Positions 22,820-35,072 are shown, counted from the first letter of the stretch. The stretch: DNA of 64,000 nt from Ectocarpus siliculosus (GCA_000310025.1 FN649757.1:108146-172145), one strand, 5' to 3'. Numbers and translations are program-made. Notes: generated by a model from the sequence alone, not told the origin.

Positions 22820-23937
22820 ACTTAGACCCCGATGTATGGGAACAAAATCTTGTCGATAAATCTTGATCTTGGCTTCACGATTTAGACCCCGATTTATGGG
22901 AACAAAATCTTGTCGATAAATCTTGATCTTGGCCAAGATCTGTCAGTTTCACGATTTATGGGAACAAAATCTTCCGATATATCTTGGCCAAGATTTCTCG
23001 AGGCCCGAAATCTGCCCTTCGAACAAATCTTGACCCAAGATTTGTCAAGTCGAGCCTTCCGACAAATCTTGAGGCGGCGTAACAAATCTTGCCTCAGTGC
23101 GGCACGATCACCGAAGGTCAGTCAACCTAATCGTCCATAACGCCATGAAATCTGCACGTGGCACACTCGCACGGGTCTCTAACGCACCCTGGCGTCACTG
23201 TGTCGGCGCCACGGGCGCCGACAGCGAACGAAAACAACCAAGGCGCGCGAAAAAAATGCGTATTTGCCCTGACTCGTTCCACGTGCGTCATCACCAGTCT
23301 GTGGAGGGACCGTTCAAAGAGCACTTTATTTTGAAGTAGAAAATAGAGCAGGAGGAACGTTTTGCCAACACTACTCTGTCGTGTGCGACGCTTCTATCTC
23401 TTCATCGAATCACCCCACACCCAATCCGTTTGCACCCGAGCCAAATCCGTGGGTGCAGATGACAGCGCCGGAGGTTTGACCTCGGTACGCCTGCTACATC
23501 ATGAGATACGTGCATGGGTGTCATCGGCCTCGGGTTGATGCACTTTCTTGTCAGTTGGACAGCAATGGAACAGTTTTGTTTCTCCGCTTGACATGAGCTC
23601 GTGGGCAACGGATTCAATTTTGCACCCCAGGTAGGCGCCCATCGCTAGTATCCACCCACAGTGTTCAGGCAATACAGCTGGGGGAGGGATACCCCTTCTA
23701 CAACTGCGTCATGCTCCCTTTTCGCCACACCTTGGCATTTTCTGTGGACCAAGTGGCCGTTGTGGCTTTTTCAACTTCAAGCAGAAGAGAGGAACAACAC
23801 GCCGCATTTTCAACATTCAAGATATTTCCCCCATAAATCGCGATACATGTACTGCAAATCTTCGCGGAGATATATTGTGAGCAAATCTTGGGTCAAAATG
23901 CCAAGATATAATTGCAAGATTATGTTTCCATAAAGAA
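22820..23937. mobile_element. TIR element with subterminal AAATCTTG repeats
   Basis: The left side has two tandem copies of a roughly 54-bp unit (TTTATGGGAACAAAATCTTG and on) followed by many AAATCTTG/CAAGATTT octamers in both orientations up to about 23085. The right side (23820-23937) carries the same octamers and ends ATTATGTTTCCATAAA, an imperfect inverted copy of TTTATGGGAACAAAAT. Between them lies unrelated sequence with no transposase. Clustered subterminal short repeats plus inverted ends are typical of non-autonomous DNA transposons, in which they bind transposase. The exact outer borders are not resolved. Confidence 0.55.
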
Positions 23938-26900
23938 GGGTCTTACTAGTCTTAGATTAGCAAGAATCCATAGCGTCAGCGAAGGCTACCTGTATTTCCA
24001 CGATTTCCCGAGCAGCACACAGCGATATCTCCCCTGTGGGAAACAGGCTCAACAAGACAGTGTGGTAGCCATCTTGTGCATCTCTCTGTAAGTTATGCTA
24101 GGAAGGTGTAGAAGGAAGGTGTTGGGTAGTTTGTTTGTCGTGGTGGCACCCTTGAAGAAACACAGATGTTTGGCAAGCGTATGCACATACTATTCGGCCT
24201 AATGTTTCGAGAGGGCTCCGCACTCGAGAAATGGGTTACGCCGCACGCTCAAGTTTGAATCAGTCTACCTATGTAGACCACAATAGTCAAAGTGCGACAG
24301 CCAACATCTGCAGGAGGAGAAAAGGAGGGCGATGTAACCACGGGTTAGAGCCCGCAACACTCGTCTCGTTGCAACGAGGTAGATAGATTGAACCTTGGAT
24401 GGATACATACATCAAACGAGGGGGATGGATGTGCTGCATGCCTCTTGCGGGCAGAATCGGCACACCTATCCTTGTGTGGCTGTCAACTAGATGTAGATTA
24501 TGACGACAATGCATCAGAGGGTAGGGTGGACGTCAGCAAAGACGGACATCTGGGGAAATCGAGCTCCCCTGGGCTACGCCGTCCTCTCCCATCGCACTTG
24601 CAACCTTGTCAACATCAAACACGCCGTTTGCGTACCTACCTGATCTGGTTCGCAAGCATCAGCTTCTTTTCGATTTCCTCCCCAGGGCTTGGCTTTTCTG
24701 CTCCCATGGTGCTATTGTTGATGCGCACTGCTCCTTCACTGCTTGAGGTCATGCTACGGTACCCTGTCAGGCTATTTCAAAGGAGTTTACTGGGCTACGG
24801 TGCGCATGTGCCGCCGTGCAGTGAGGGAATTGTGCCTTTTTGGGAACACCTCTGGATTGGCCTTCCTAATCGGGATTAACATACAGTATGTAGGTACCAC
24901 GAGATGATTCACGGGGCCACTCTGCCCCCGCGTAATATTCATTGTGGACTCTTCTCTTCTTCGAGTAGGATTTACTAGGTATGGGGGGGTAATGAGCGGC
25001 GTGGTGCGACTCAATACCTTGCAGTAGTCTAATCTGCGATGCTGATGGTGCACGAATCCCGACACACACCAGCATGAATCGTTTGTGGTGCAGCTACGCG
25101 TGCACCACAGAGAGAGGGACAGCAGGCATGCGACGGGAGCGACGATGATTGTTTGTGCGGCCACCGTTCAAATTTTTCGCTATATATATAGTAGTCTACA
25201 ATTTATTTGCGGTTGGTTGTTTCTTTCCGTTTTGATGCACATGCACGAAGAAACAAAGTGTGAAGTCTTCCCGCTGTGCGGACGCGTCTGGAAGGAGCGC
25301 ACATGCGGCATCCCCCTGGCGGCGAGCGTATCGCACATCACACCGTCGAGGAGCACGACCAGCAGCAGCGTAGAGACATAGGATTGTGACAGGACAGATG
25401 GCAAATATTAGGAAACAAAAATATGGCGTCAGGCTCACAACTTGCTCGCCACATTCCTCTCACACAAGCCTTGATTGAGAAGCCTTCCGAGTTTCCCGCC
25501 CAAGTGAAAGCAAAAAAGCAGTCCAGCATGAACCAACAACAACAAGCCGTTGATGGTCATGTGACGTCATGACTTTGGTGCGAGAGGCCGAGAGGCCCTG
25601 CTGCAGCCCTGCAGCAGCAGCAACAACAGCATGCAGAGGGCACGGCTTTTTTTGCAAAGACAGTCAGTAGCGCGGCGCAAGTAAGTACGCAATCTGAACC
25701 GATCCCGCGGGGAACCATCCTGATAACGAACAGCAGCACAGCAGTAGTAGTAGACCCTCATGCCCTCGACGGATTCTTCTCTCGATGATGGTATGCATAA
25801 GTGATCTGGACTTGGGAAGGTGTCTTGTTTGTGTGATGATCGGTCTGCTCTTTTTGAACCAGTTGGTTGGACCCACTCAACATCAATAAATACCCGCCAG
25901 GTTACACATATATATGGCGCAAGCCTACTACAGTATATATACCCACGGTGCACAGGTCGTATAGGCCCGGCCCCTCCTGGTTTTCATAGCTGGCCTCAGA
26001 CCAGCGTCTCAGCGGTGATGCGTTTGTTGGTGGTGTTCTTGCGTCTCTGTCGGTGTTTCTTGTCCTGGTTCGAATCGCGCGCGCGCGATCTCCGCTTTTA
26101 TTTTGTGCACGCCTTTTCGCGTAGAAGAAAATCTCCTACGAATATAGGCTACACATGCCAGTGAAGCACGGCCATCTGCTCTCGGAGCACGACCAAACCG
26201 GTGGGGAGAAGAGCGCGCTTTTTTTCTTCTTCCGTTCCTCAGAAGCGAACAGATCGTCAATCGGTGCCCTATGGATCTCGTTCTGGTCCAAAGGCGTGCT
26301 AAATAGGCTTCCCGGTAATAATCAAGTTTTGGGGCCCCTGTATCGCGCGGCGCAACTTTGGCCGATAGAGAGCGCCTGTTTTTCCCTCCGGTGAACGAAG
26401 AGAAAAAGTTTCGCTCGCTCCGCGGCTCATTATCAAGAATATTCAAACGAGCTTAATAAAGAGGATGCAGGCAGACGCGGGGGGGGGGGGGGGGGCTAGC
26501 CGGGGGAGAACAGGGAGTAAGAAGACCGTTGCCCTCGGGGGAATGCTGACGACGGATGCAATCCGGAATTTGGAAGGAAAGGAGAGTCTTTTGCTTGTGG
26601 ATCGGGTTGCCGTTGACCTATCTATCTCGTGTGGTTGTTGTCCAAAAGGTGTCACGCTCTTTAGACCGCGAGGCAAAATTCACCCGTGTGAAGCTTGGGC
26701 CAGTTCAACCCGCCCAAGGTCCGTGAACTGAGCCTGTTCTGCAACCTGAGCTGGGTTTCCCAGTCCTTTACAGGTATCGAGATCATTTTTTTGCAAGGTC
26801 GGTTGGCTGGACCTCCTTGTCGTGGTGTCCAAGATGCTGACAACCAAAACTGTGAGCAACGGTTGGCCAAAATATTCTTTTTGGCAAGGGCTACGAACAC

Positions 26901-27594
26901 CTTGTGGGGGTAGACGGGTCAAGCAAGGTGCTCCAATTCGCCCACACCTTATACAAGGGGAGGAGGGTTTGGTCACCTGTTTGTGTGTAGAAGCCCCAAC
27001 TAGAAAAAAATTAGGGTATCCTTGTGATCTTTTTAGAAAGTACGCATAGTCTCACAGAAGACCACCCGTTCGAGACAAAACCACAGTCGAAGGGGATTGG
27101 ATGTGTTGAAGTGTGATCCTTCTTTGTTGCGCTGCTGGGAGAGAGTCCCCTCAGAAGCTCTCGTTTTTCCTTTCTGTTGCTACTCAAACAAAGATGAATA
27201 GAAGTGATCTCTTGCACGTTGTCCTTCTGTCGATAGGATATTGTATGGTTTCGGAAAATTCTCCGAATCTCTTCCCGGAAAATGTTAGGTATGTTGTGTC
27301 ACGTCACATCGGCTGAGGGGAGGAAGAAGAGATTTTTTTTTATGTTGACGAATTTTGGAACCAAACGCAAGAGGTCCAGAACTTGTACAACAGACACACA
27401 ACACCAGTTGGGAGGTATAGCGAAAAACAGAAATTTTTATTCTCGCACAGGGCGGTAGTAGAGGCAGCTCAAAACCCACGTTTAACGCGTCTACCTCCAC
27501 AGGCCTCCTTTGAAATCAAGAATAAATTCACACCATTCTAAATCAAGTAATAAAAGCCAAAACGGAAGGCGCTCAAAAAAGGCCAGTTTTGAGG
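23938..27594. other. No supported gene; dispersed repeat and simple sequences inside
   Basis: Contains a dispersed repeat at 24480-24790 (partner 34570-34835), an AT-dinucleotide run at about 25182-25191, ATATATA runs near 25905 and 25934, and a run of about 15 G at 26479-26494. Open frames here are short, with no splice support. Confidence 0.4.
24480..24790 (+). repeat. Dispersed repeat, copy 1 of 2 (partner 34570-34835)
   Basis: Shares in the same order AGAGGGTAGGGTGGA, GTCAGCAAA, GGACAT, GGGGAAA, CGAGCT, CCTGGGCTA, TACCTGATCTGG, AAGCATCAGCT, CCATTTCC/GATTTCC, GTGGCT-like and GCTCCACTGCT-like blocks with 34570-34835. No coding capacity is evident. Confidence 0.7.
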
Positions 27595-28055
27595 GTTAGG
27601 TTAGGTATTCTATTATCATCAGTGGAGGACACCATGAAGAAGCGTCGTGCGTGCTGGCACATTCAGGTTTGCTACTGGGGCGGAAATATCGAAGGTCACA
27701 GCAGCCTCTGAAAACAGTCCGAAATCTGCGCCGGAACCAACATGCATCCAACATTTTGTCACAGCCATGCTCACCGCCACGGACCCCAACCTCCTGAACT
27801 ACGGGTTTACAGCAGTAGCTGATGCCACTAGCTACTGCTGACACCCACCGTTCAGGGGTTCACGGCCCGTGGCGGAGAGCATGGCTGTGACAAAATGTTG
27901 GATGCGTCATAGTTCCGGCGCAGATTTCGGACTGTTTTCCGAGTCTGCTGCGACCTTCGATATTTCCGTTCCAGTAGCAAACCTGAACGTGCCAGCACGC
28001 ACGACGCCTCTTCATGGTGTCCTCTACTGATGACAATAGAATGCCTAACCCAACC
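27595..28055. mobile_element. Foldback element with arms of about 190-200 bp
   Basis: Left arm 27595-27786 and right arm 27855-28055 are reverse complements with few mismatches. The outermost sequence is GGTTAGGTTAGGTATTCTAT on the left and its imperfect complement on the right (AGAATGCCTAACCCAACC). The loop is about 68 bp. GTGGAGGACACCATGAAGA lies just inside the left end. No coding sequence. Transcripts through it could form a long hairpin. Confidence 0.85.
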
Positions 28056-28224
28056 CTGGCGGGAAAGTTGTTTTCTTTCTCCTGTATAGGATTAAAGTAT
28101 AGGAAAAGAGCCAGCGTCAAAAACCCTGGTCTTCCCCCCCTTGAATCAAACAAGAAATTCTTACAATAGAGGGGCAACATGCCAACAGTGTATTTTAACC
28201 TCAGCAGCAGATAAACGTACCTTA

Positions 28225-31200
28225 CTGCGCAACGGACGATATAGAAACATGGACATGGACATAATAGGACCAAAGACACAAGGCACCGGCCGTTAAGATC
28301 GGCGAGCGTCTGGTCTACACTATCTACCACCCGTCGATCCCTCATCTAGAGCAACCCGTCCAGTTCAGAGGGCGACAAGCTGCAACGGTCGCGCTGCTCT
28401 TCTCACAATTGTTCCTCAAAATTCTTGAAGTGTGCTCTCTCGCAGGCAAAAAAACAACACAAGAAGCAGACAAAGTTTCTGTCGGCAAGGGAGCAGCGTA
28501 GAAGAGCGTCCTCTCCGTGTAAATGCAGGCTCGCTCGACACCGCTTGCCCATACCTCTATCGCGTCATTTCGTTCGCTAGCGGAGGTACCGCCCGCCTCT
28601 GGTTGTCTGTAAGCGCAAAGCCTTGCGCGTGGGCCACTTGCTTCATCAACACGGCTCTTAGGGCGCAGCAGAACGGAAAGGGGGGAGGAAGGGGTTGGGG
28701 TAGGCGAATGAGGAAAGAGTGTCAGGAACAAGGTAAAAGAGAGCCAGCTGAGCAAACGGGGTCATCGAAGCAATTTTCTGGTGATAAATAGGTTAAAGGC
28801 GCAGAAGTTTGGCAGCGATGCTTTCTGTTGTGCCAACCGTCTTCACTCGGAACTCAAACCAGGGAAGATTTTGACTTCTTTTCCCACGGTAGCAGAATAC
28901 AGCACAGCTCGAACGAAACAGAGAAGTTGGACGAGAGTAGCACGGGGCTGAGACACGCTCGAAAAAACGCAACATCATAACAAAAACCGACGTCGAAAGT
29001 CAAGCGAAGTCTCGCACCGGTAAGCCACACTGTCCGCCAGGCAGCAGCCGACCGGGTAGTACAGACACGGTATCATTGTGGCGGTTCTGAAGCGTTCAGA
29101 GCCGTTTTCGCACGGCACCGTGAAAACGAACTCCCCGCAGAAAGGATGTAGGAGGCATCTGTTGAATTGTCCCAGGTATACAGAGGGTAAATGACGGCCG
29201 AGAGGGGAAGGAGTAGAAGGAGCGACAGAATAGTAAAACCTACGAGGGTGCGGTGCACGCATCGAGCAAAAGCTTGTGATCACCTAGTTGCATTGCTGTC
29301 GCATACATGTGTATACAAAAATATCGGGCGAAGTATCAATCTTCTGCAGGTTGTCCAGCTACATATGCATACTACACGGTTTGTTTGACCATAAACGCAA
29401 CATGGAAAGGCAAAGAAGTGTTGGCATATTGGGTATGGGTTGTATTTCGAAGAAACTTTCATGTGTAGACAGATCGCAAACACGTTCGTTATCGAATTTC
29501 TCTAGGGTGCACTAGTTCGGCGTTTTTTCCTCACTTGTACGCCCCGCTGCAATCGACGCAGAAGCAACCCTTGCACAGGTCCTCCTGGAGCACACGGACA
29601 ACACACGAGGTGGACCATGTTAGGGGAGCTTGAAAGGAGTAGTCGCCTGGCTATAGTTCCGTACTGCAAGCAGTGATACGGGCGGGGTGGACTACACCCG
29701 CCAACGAAGAACCGATCACCAGCGCGCCAACACCTATGACATACACTATGTGCGATTTCCTCCTACTGTGCCCAAACACAGAACAAAATACATAAAAAAA
29801 CATGTGCGTTTTCCTCATGCTGTGCCCTCTACCACTCAAAGATGGAACAAAAGTACATTAACACACGAACAAACGGCACTCCGGCCGGGCGTGCCCGGCA
29901 TCCTCTTCATCCTGGTTTCACGGACCGGGAACAGGGTGAAAAATCTACCGTCTGGGCGTTTAGAAAATCTAGTTTATCACCGACGATTGCCAAGGCACGG
30001 GAGTCTCAGCCTGCCTCACAATCTAATTTTCTCAAAGAGCCACCCGAACATGCATGTGGCAGAGAGATCGGCGGCCGATGACAGCAACACCATGAGGCAG
30101 GACGTGTGCATGTGACCGACGTAACGTAGCCACCCAATGAGCCATGAGTGAAATACGACACGTCTCGGGGTCGCAACGTCTGCTCAGCGTGGAGGGACAG
30201 CAGTGCATGCTGCCAGGCAAGCTATGCAGTCTTGCCTGAGTGGCGTATCCTCGCGGCCCGCACGGCGACCCGCAGCCATGGCAGCACGGGAGAAATTTTC
30301 CGGTGTCCAGGAGCTCCATTGAACTGACATCGTACGTCTCACTGCAACGCCACGGAGGGGGGCCAATATCCAGCATGACAAACAAACGTGGGCGTACCTA
30401 TGTGTTTCCTGGTTTGCATTTCAGACCGAAGGTTGATGTGCGCGGTGCAGAGAGTACGGGAACGAAGTTGAGGAGAAAGGTCAACCTGTGTACAATAGTG
30501 GGATTGCCTTCCTTGCGACATACGGAAGGGCCATTTTATCATTAGCATATAAAACTTGGATATGGTCGGGGCCGCCCTCATCCAAACACAGGTCCGCCTG
30601 AACCAACGACGCCGCCTAAAGTTTGGGCGAAAATGAACTCACCAACAGGCGCAGCTGCGCGGATCGAACGGCATCAAGAAAGCCTTGTTCTCGATTATGG
30701 CGTTTTCCGCGATCCAGTTGAAGCTCCGCCTTTCCGATATTGGAAACCAACAGGACCACAAGCCGGACGGCCGTAGGCAGCCGGCTTCGCCCTGTTGTTG
30801 GCACAGCAGTGGGTAAACGTTTCGACGTTAATTTTCGCGCCGGGTGTTGTACGACGCTCGGAAGAGTGTTGGCGTGCTTGCCACGTCATGTGCACCATGG
30901 CTCCTGTGTGTGTGTAAGTTCTACAAAAAGATGTCTGCCACAACGAGGGTGCGATATAGTCGACCAGATAATGTGTTTCTACAGCATGGGGAAGGGGCAG
31001 GGGTTCGGCGGACGAGCTGGCGGTGAATATTTACCACGGCTGGTTGTGGCACGTGCACGTTGGGTACTAAATGGGTACTGCAGTAGCTGGAACACTAAAT
31101 ACAGCACTTGTAGTCAAACTCCCAGCAAATTTCAACCGAAAAAGCCTCACGACTCGCCTGCTTGTGAACAATGCTTGGTGACAGGGTTCAGCATGATGGA

Positions 31201-31310
31201 GCGGGAGCAGCGCCAGATCGGAACAATGCGACCGGGCAAAGCACAAAAAGGCGGGATGACCGTACAGTTAGTAGAAGGGTGTCACGGGGGCGGGCTGACG
31301 GCGCTCCCGC
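28225..31310 (-). repeat. Segmental duplication, copy 2 (partner 16395-19190)
   Basis: Same order of blocks as copy 1. It lies immediately after the foldback at 27595-28055. Minus-strand exon-like blocks match those of copy 1: 30643-30791 (AELQLDRGKRHNREQGF), 30181-30341 (WSSWTPENFSRAAM) and the C-terminal block ending at 28557. A one-base difference near 28870 relative to copy 1 (TTCCGAGTG versus TTCCAGAGTG) breaks the reading frame of the penultimate block, so this copy looks less intact. Confidence 0.85.
30643..30791 (-). CDS. Exon of unrecognised gene family, copy 2
   Basis: 149 nt, same acceptor (CAACAG) and donor (GTGAGT) as the copy-1 exon. It reads SRLPTAVRLVVLLVSNIG then KAELQLDRGKRHNREQGF and ends LRLL. 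Conserved length, borders and frame with 18525-18673 are the main argument that the family encodes protein. Function unknown. Confidence 0.5.
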
Positions 31311-31954
31311 AACCTGGACTAAGAACAGGTGACAGGCAAGTTTGGAGCTTGGCAAGTTTGGAAATGCCCGAGACATCACACCTCTTTCATACGGCAGATC
31401 CACACCAGTCTAGTAAGGAAGCGTTACGCAAGAAAAAACGCGTCGGTTCGCTCATACAACGGCGAGCTCGGCTGATCTTTACGTATATGCCACGTGGTCT
31501 ACCTCCAATCAGCTACAGTAGTCTGAAAGTATTACCTACTCGAAAAATCAAGGCACGAAATATCTTTTTTCGGACGGACATACGAGGTTTGGGTTGGGAA
31601 ACCCATCGGAATCAAGGTTTGTATCACTAGAGGACTATGGAGAAGATGTGATGCGCGTTCGCTGGCTTATATCTTCTGCTGGGTCGGGGGTGTCGAGCAA
31701 ACCAAACAGTAGGTCAAAACCCCGCACGTCTGGGTCTACGACGTCATGCACTGCTGTGCTCGCCACTGTAGTGCGGGTGCTCAGCAGCAGTTTGCACCAC
31801 TATTAATTGCTGCTGAGGTATCGCGGATGATGAGGTTGGGGCCTAAGGTAGCGAACACAGCAGTGGATGTTTGTTGTCGGCCCAGACTTCGTCGTTCTAA
31901 AACTACTGCTTGCTGCGGTGCTCACCACTATGTACAGAACGGGCCCGGAGATAA

Positions 31955-32470
31955 GAAACGTCAAATTCGGGTCGAGCCTCAATTTTCTATTTTGGGCAGA
32001 AGCACCAGCCGAAGTCGGCCAATTTCTTAAGATTTCTTATTCCTTGGGGCTGCCGCATGTTGCTGAACCTTTTTTTTTCTCATTTCTGGCGAAGAAAACA
32101 GCAACAACCCACCAAGCCTTCATGAGCATTAGCCTAAACCGACAGCTCGGTGTGGCCGTTGGGGTTGCGGCAGTGGGTAGCGCAGCCTCCGGGGGCGCGG
32201 GGGCGCGGCGGGCGCCGCGAAAATAACCACTGTTGTCCCCCCCTACCACAGAATTACATAACATGAGCTAGGTAGGGGGTGGGAGCATGGCAGCAGCAGC
32301 AGCAGCAGCAGTGGGACCTTTCTTGTTGGACACACACACCCAACTACCCCCTTGTTTCTTTTGTCTTGGGGGTATCGCACGATCATGTTTCTTATTGAGG
32401 CGTTTCTTATGTTGTGGCCGAGATTGAGCTGTGTTTCTTAGCCCTTTTTCCTTAATTTTTGTAAACATCC
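31955..32470 (+). repeat. Dispersed repeat family, copy 1 of 3
   Basis: Shared with 37855-38345 and 61140-61640: GGGTCGAGCCTCAAT, GACCAGCCGAAG or CACCAGCCGAAG, TTTCTTATTCC-like, then GTAGGGGGGT, TTGGGGGTATCGCAC and repeated GTTTCTTA with GAGATTGAGCTG. Contains a CAG microsatellite at about 32290-32310. Noncoding. Confidence 0.8.
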
Positions 32471-32489
32471 GAGCTATTTAACCTTTTTG

Positions 32490-33500
32490 AGTCCTAAAGG
32501 GGTTCTGACTGATGATTGATTAATCATTTGCAAATGCTGGTGTAGTGGCAAGTCGTGGAGTTGCCCCCCTGCCGCCCTTCGCGCCGTGTATTGGCAAGTC
32601 CATAGGTAGGTGTGTCTAGATTATTAGCACCCGCGCTAACCGGCTGACCAATGAAGAGACGTCAGTGACAGCGAGTAATATCAAGGTCTCGGGAATGGGT
32701 CAATCAAGTATGTACATGAACGTGTGTGTGCATACATACATACATACATACATATATACGTATGTGTTCTTTCGCAGCACCACACATACACTCGCCCGAA
32801 CGTAGGAAGAAAAATGCTGCGAAGAGCAGAGGGCAGCAAAAGGGAGGGGTATTGCAAGCCCTGTCGAAGCCCAGATATCGAGGATATGGTGGTTGCTGCA
32901 TCTCCCAACAATTTGAAAATCGTTCCCAAGATCCAGCCTGCATTGTGTCAGCAGCTACAACGAACGCTACAACAACACTACGACCACTGCTGTAGAAGAG
33001 TAACACATATCGGCAACACATCCACACTCGTAGCGCCACACATACCCTCGCCCGAACCTAGGAAACCACGAGGTACAGGTGTGTGCTGGTGGATGTGCTT
33101 GTTGTTTGAAAAACACAAGAGCTCTAGAGAGCTGGCAGGGCACATTTCGGGGGTGGACAGAGAACAGAGAAGTACAGAAGTACAAAACCAGCTATGGGTC
33201 TTCACTGATCATTTTACCCTCTCTGGACTGATCATTTACAATATACCGAAAATAGACTAGTTGAGGCAGCTACAGTAGACAACTGATCATTTCAAAGTCT
33301 ACACAGCTACCTGCCCTACTACTGACCGCAGCGCGACCACCCATCAACCCTTCTACGACCCTGTCTGTGGCCACCACCCTGTCGCCGGCTTCCCTCATGG
33401 CCTACAGGTGGAGATAGCTATTGCGTGTGCAGAATACACTGGTGTCTTTCTCTGCACTTCTCTCCGCTCGCTCTCGATCTCTTATTTATTTTTTGGCAAA
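32490..33500 (-). repeat. Duplicated segment, inverted partner of 57360-58400
   Basis: The reverse complement matches 57360-58400 in order: AGCTATCTCCACC, GACAGGG, GATCAGTGA, CCCATAGCTGG, TTCGGGCGAGGGTATGTGTGG, ATCTTGGGA, TTTCAAAT, CACACCTACCTATGG and CACCAGCATTT. Within it a unit containing TTCGGGCGAGGGTATGTGTGG occurs twice, about 250 bp apart. A TACA/CATA microsatellite sits at 32736-32760. No supported gene. Confidence 0.8.
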
Positions 33501-33540
33501 AAAATAATAATCTGACAGTCCAGCCTAGACCCAAAGGGGC

Positions 33541-34272
33541 GTTAAGGGCGCACTGGGGATCGCAGTACCTCCTCTGAAAAATCCAGGAAACGCCTGCATA
33601 TCTCGGTTTTCCAAAGTCTAACTGCAGTACGAAACTACCATCGTAAATTAACCGTCCGCAGCGGTCGCTTGAGTACAATGTTAGCAGCTGAGATTGTAGC
33701 CCTTTCGATACACTACAGACTAGCGGTCCGCGATTTTCCAAACGATCCTTCTACTGTATCATCGAGTTCGGTGAGCTACAAGCTAGATTTTTGAAGCTGC
33801 TGTGCGGTCCAATTTTGAAACGCTTCAAGCACCTTTGCCTAAAGGCTGGACATGCATATACATGACCCTAGGCATTCAAATCGACAATGACGACCAGCTG
33901 GATATGTGAGGGAAGAGCTGCGCTGAAGTTCGCGGCCCCATACACTCACATAGGCGGTGATTCGTGTTCACCGTGTGCTTGAAGCGTTTCAAAATTGGAC
34001 CGCACAGCAGCTTCAAAAATGTAGCTTGTAGCTCACCTAACTCGATGATAGAAGGATCGTTTGGAAAATCGCGGACGGCTAGTCTGTAGTGTATAGCAAG
34101 GGGTACAACCTCAGCTACTAACATTGTACACAAGCGACCGCTGCGGACGGTTAATTTACGATGGTAGTTTCGTACTGTAGTTAGACTTTGGAAAACCGAG
34201 ATATGCAGGCGTTTCCAGGCGTTTCCTGTTTTTTTGAAGAGGAAGTATTGCGATCCCCAGTGCGGCCTTAAC
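33541..34272. repeat. Long inverted repeat (arms of about 295 bp)
   Basis: Left arm 33541-33832 and right arm 33975-34272 are reverse complements with scattered mismatches. Shared blocks: GCACTGGGGATCGC / GCGATCCCCAGTGC, CTGCATATCTCGGTTTTCC, ACCATCGTAAATTAACCGTC, GATTTTCCAAACGATCC and AATTTTGAAACGCTTCAAGC. The loop is about 142 bp. The strongest hairpin in the window. Confidence 0.9.
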
Positions 34273-34569
34273 AGAAATTTTCTTCGTTGCGCGCCCGTTC
34301 TGTAAGCCTCGGCAGCAGATACAAGCATGCGAACACGCATTACACCTTGTCCATGTGGTGTCCTCTAGTGATACAACGTTTGTGTGGGAAGGATAACCCA
34401 CCCAAACCTTGTTGCGTAATTTGTTCGGAAGGGTTATTGAAAATACGTAGAATACCACCCCCCTGTAAAACGAATACACCAAGAAGATGTGCTATCTCAT
34501 GAGTGGGCAACGTATCGACACTCTCATTCTTCTGCGCACAGCAGCAACAGGGTGCGAATAGCTGGGCCT

Positions 34570-34835
34570 GTCAACTGCTGTAGACTATGTACACATCAGA
34601 GGGTAGGGTGGAGGTCAGCAAACATGGACATGAGGGGAAACCGAGCTATCCTGGGCTATTGCCCATGTCTACAGCAGTCAACCATGTCTCCTACAAGTAC
34701 CTGATCTGGGTCGGAAGCATCAGCTCCTCTTCCATTTCCTTCCCATGACGTGGCTCTTTTGGTTCCATGCTGCTCTTTTGATGCGACTGCTGCTCCACTG
34801 CTGTGTAGTCGAGCTATTGCGCCTGAAGTCTAGCG
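34570..34835 (+). repeat. Dispersed repeat, copy 2 of 2 (partner 24480-24790)
   Basis: Direct-orientation partner of 24480-24790. Several short deletions relative to copy 1. Noncoding. Confidence 0.7.
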
Positions 34836-35028
34836 TTCTGTCACGGATCACGGGTCACGGGTCACACCGCTTCCGAAACGTGACAACTTGCATCGGCTTC
34901 CGAAACGGAACGTTTGGAGAACCTAATTAACGAGCGAGAAGCGAGGGAGATATCCGTCGAAAAAATGACAATGATTCGCCCGCGATGCGCTCGCATCACA
35001 ACAAGTTCAAAGCCCAAGGAACTACAAT

Positions 35029-35030
<2 letters not shown>

Positions 35031-35072
<42 letters not shown>

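Larger units (their letters stand above)
31586..34410. mobile_element. Candidate non-autonomous element bounded by related inverted ends
   Basis: The left end (31586-31634) reads GGTTTGGGTTGGG...GTATCACTAGAGGAC, and the right end (34360-34410), reverse-complemented, reads GGTTTGGGTGGG...GTATCACTAGAGGAC. The same layout, with ATCATCAGTGGAGGAC, occurs at the ends of the foldback at 27595-28055, so both may belong to one transposon family. Inside are a dispersed repeat (31955-32470), a duplicated segment (32490-33500) and a long inverted repeat (33541-34272). No transposase. It may instead be chance juxtaposition of two smaller elements. Confidence 0.45.

Noticed and set aside
22820-23085. Possible CRISPR-like array of short repeats
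   Set aside because: The octamers are irregularly spaced, occur in both orientations, and the sequence is clearly eukaryotic.
26060-26100. GGTTCGAATC, a tRNA T-loop-like sequence
   Set aside because: No matching acceptor stem, D arm or anticodon arm around it.
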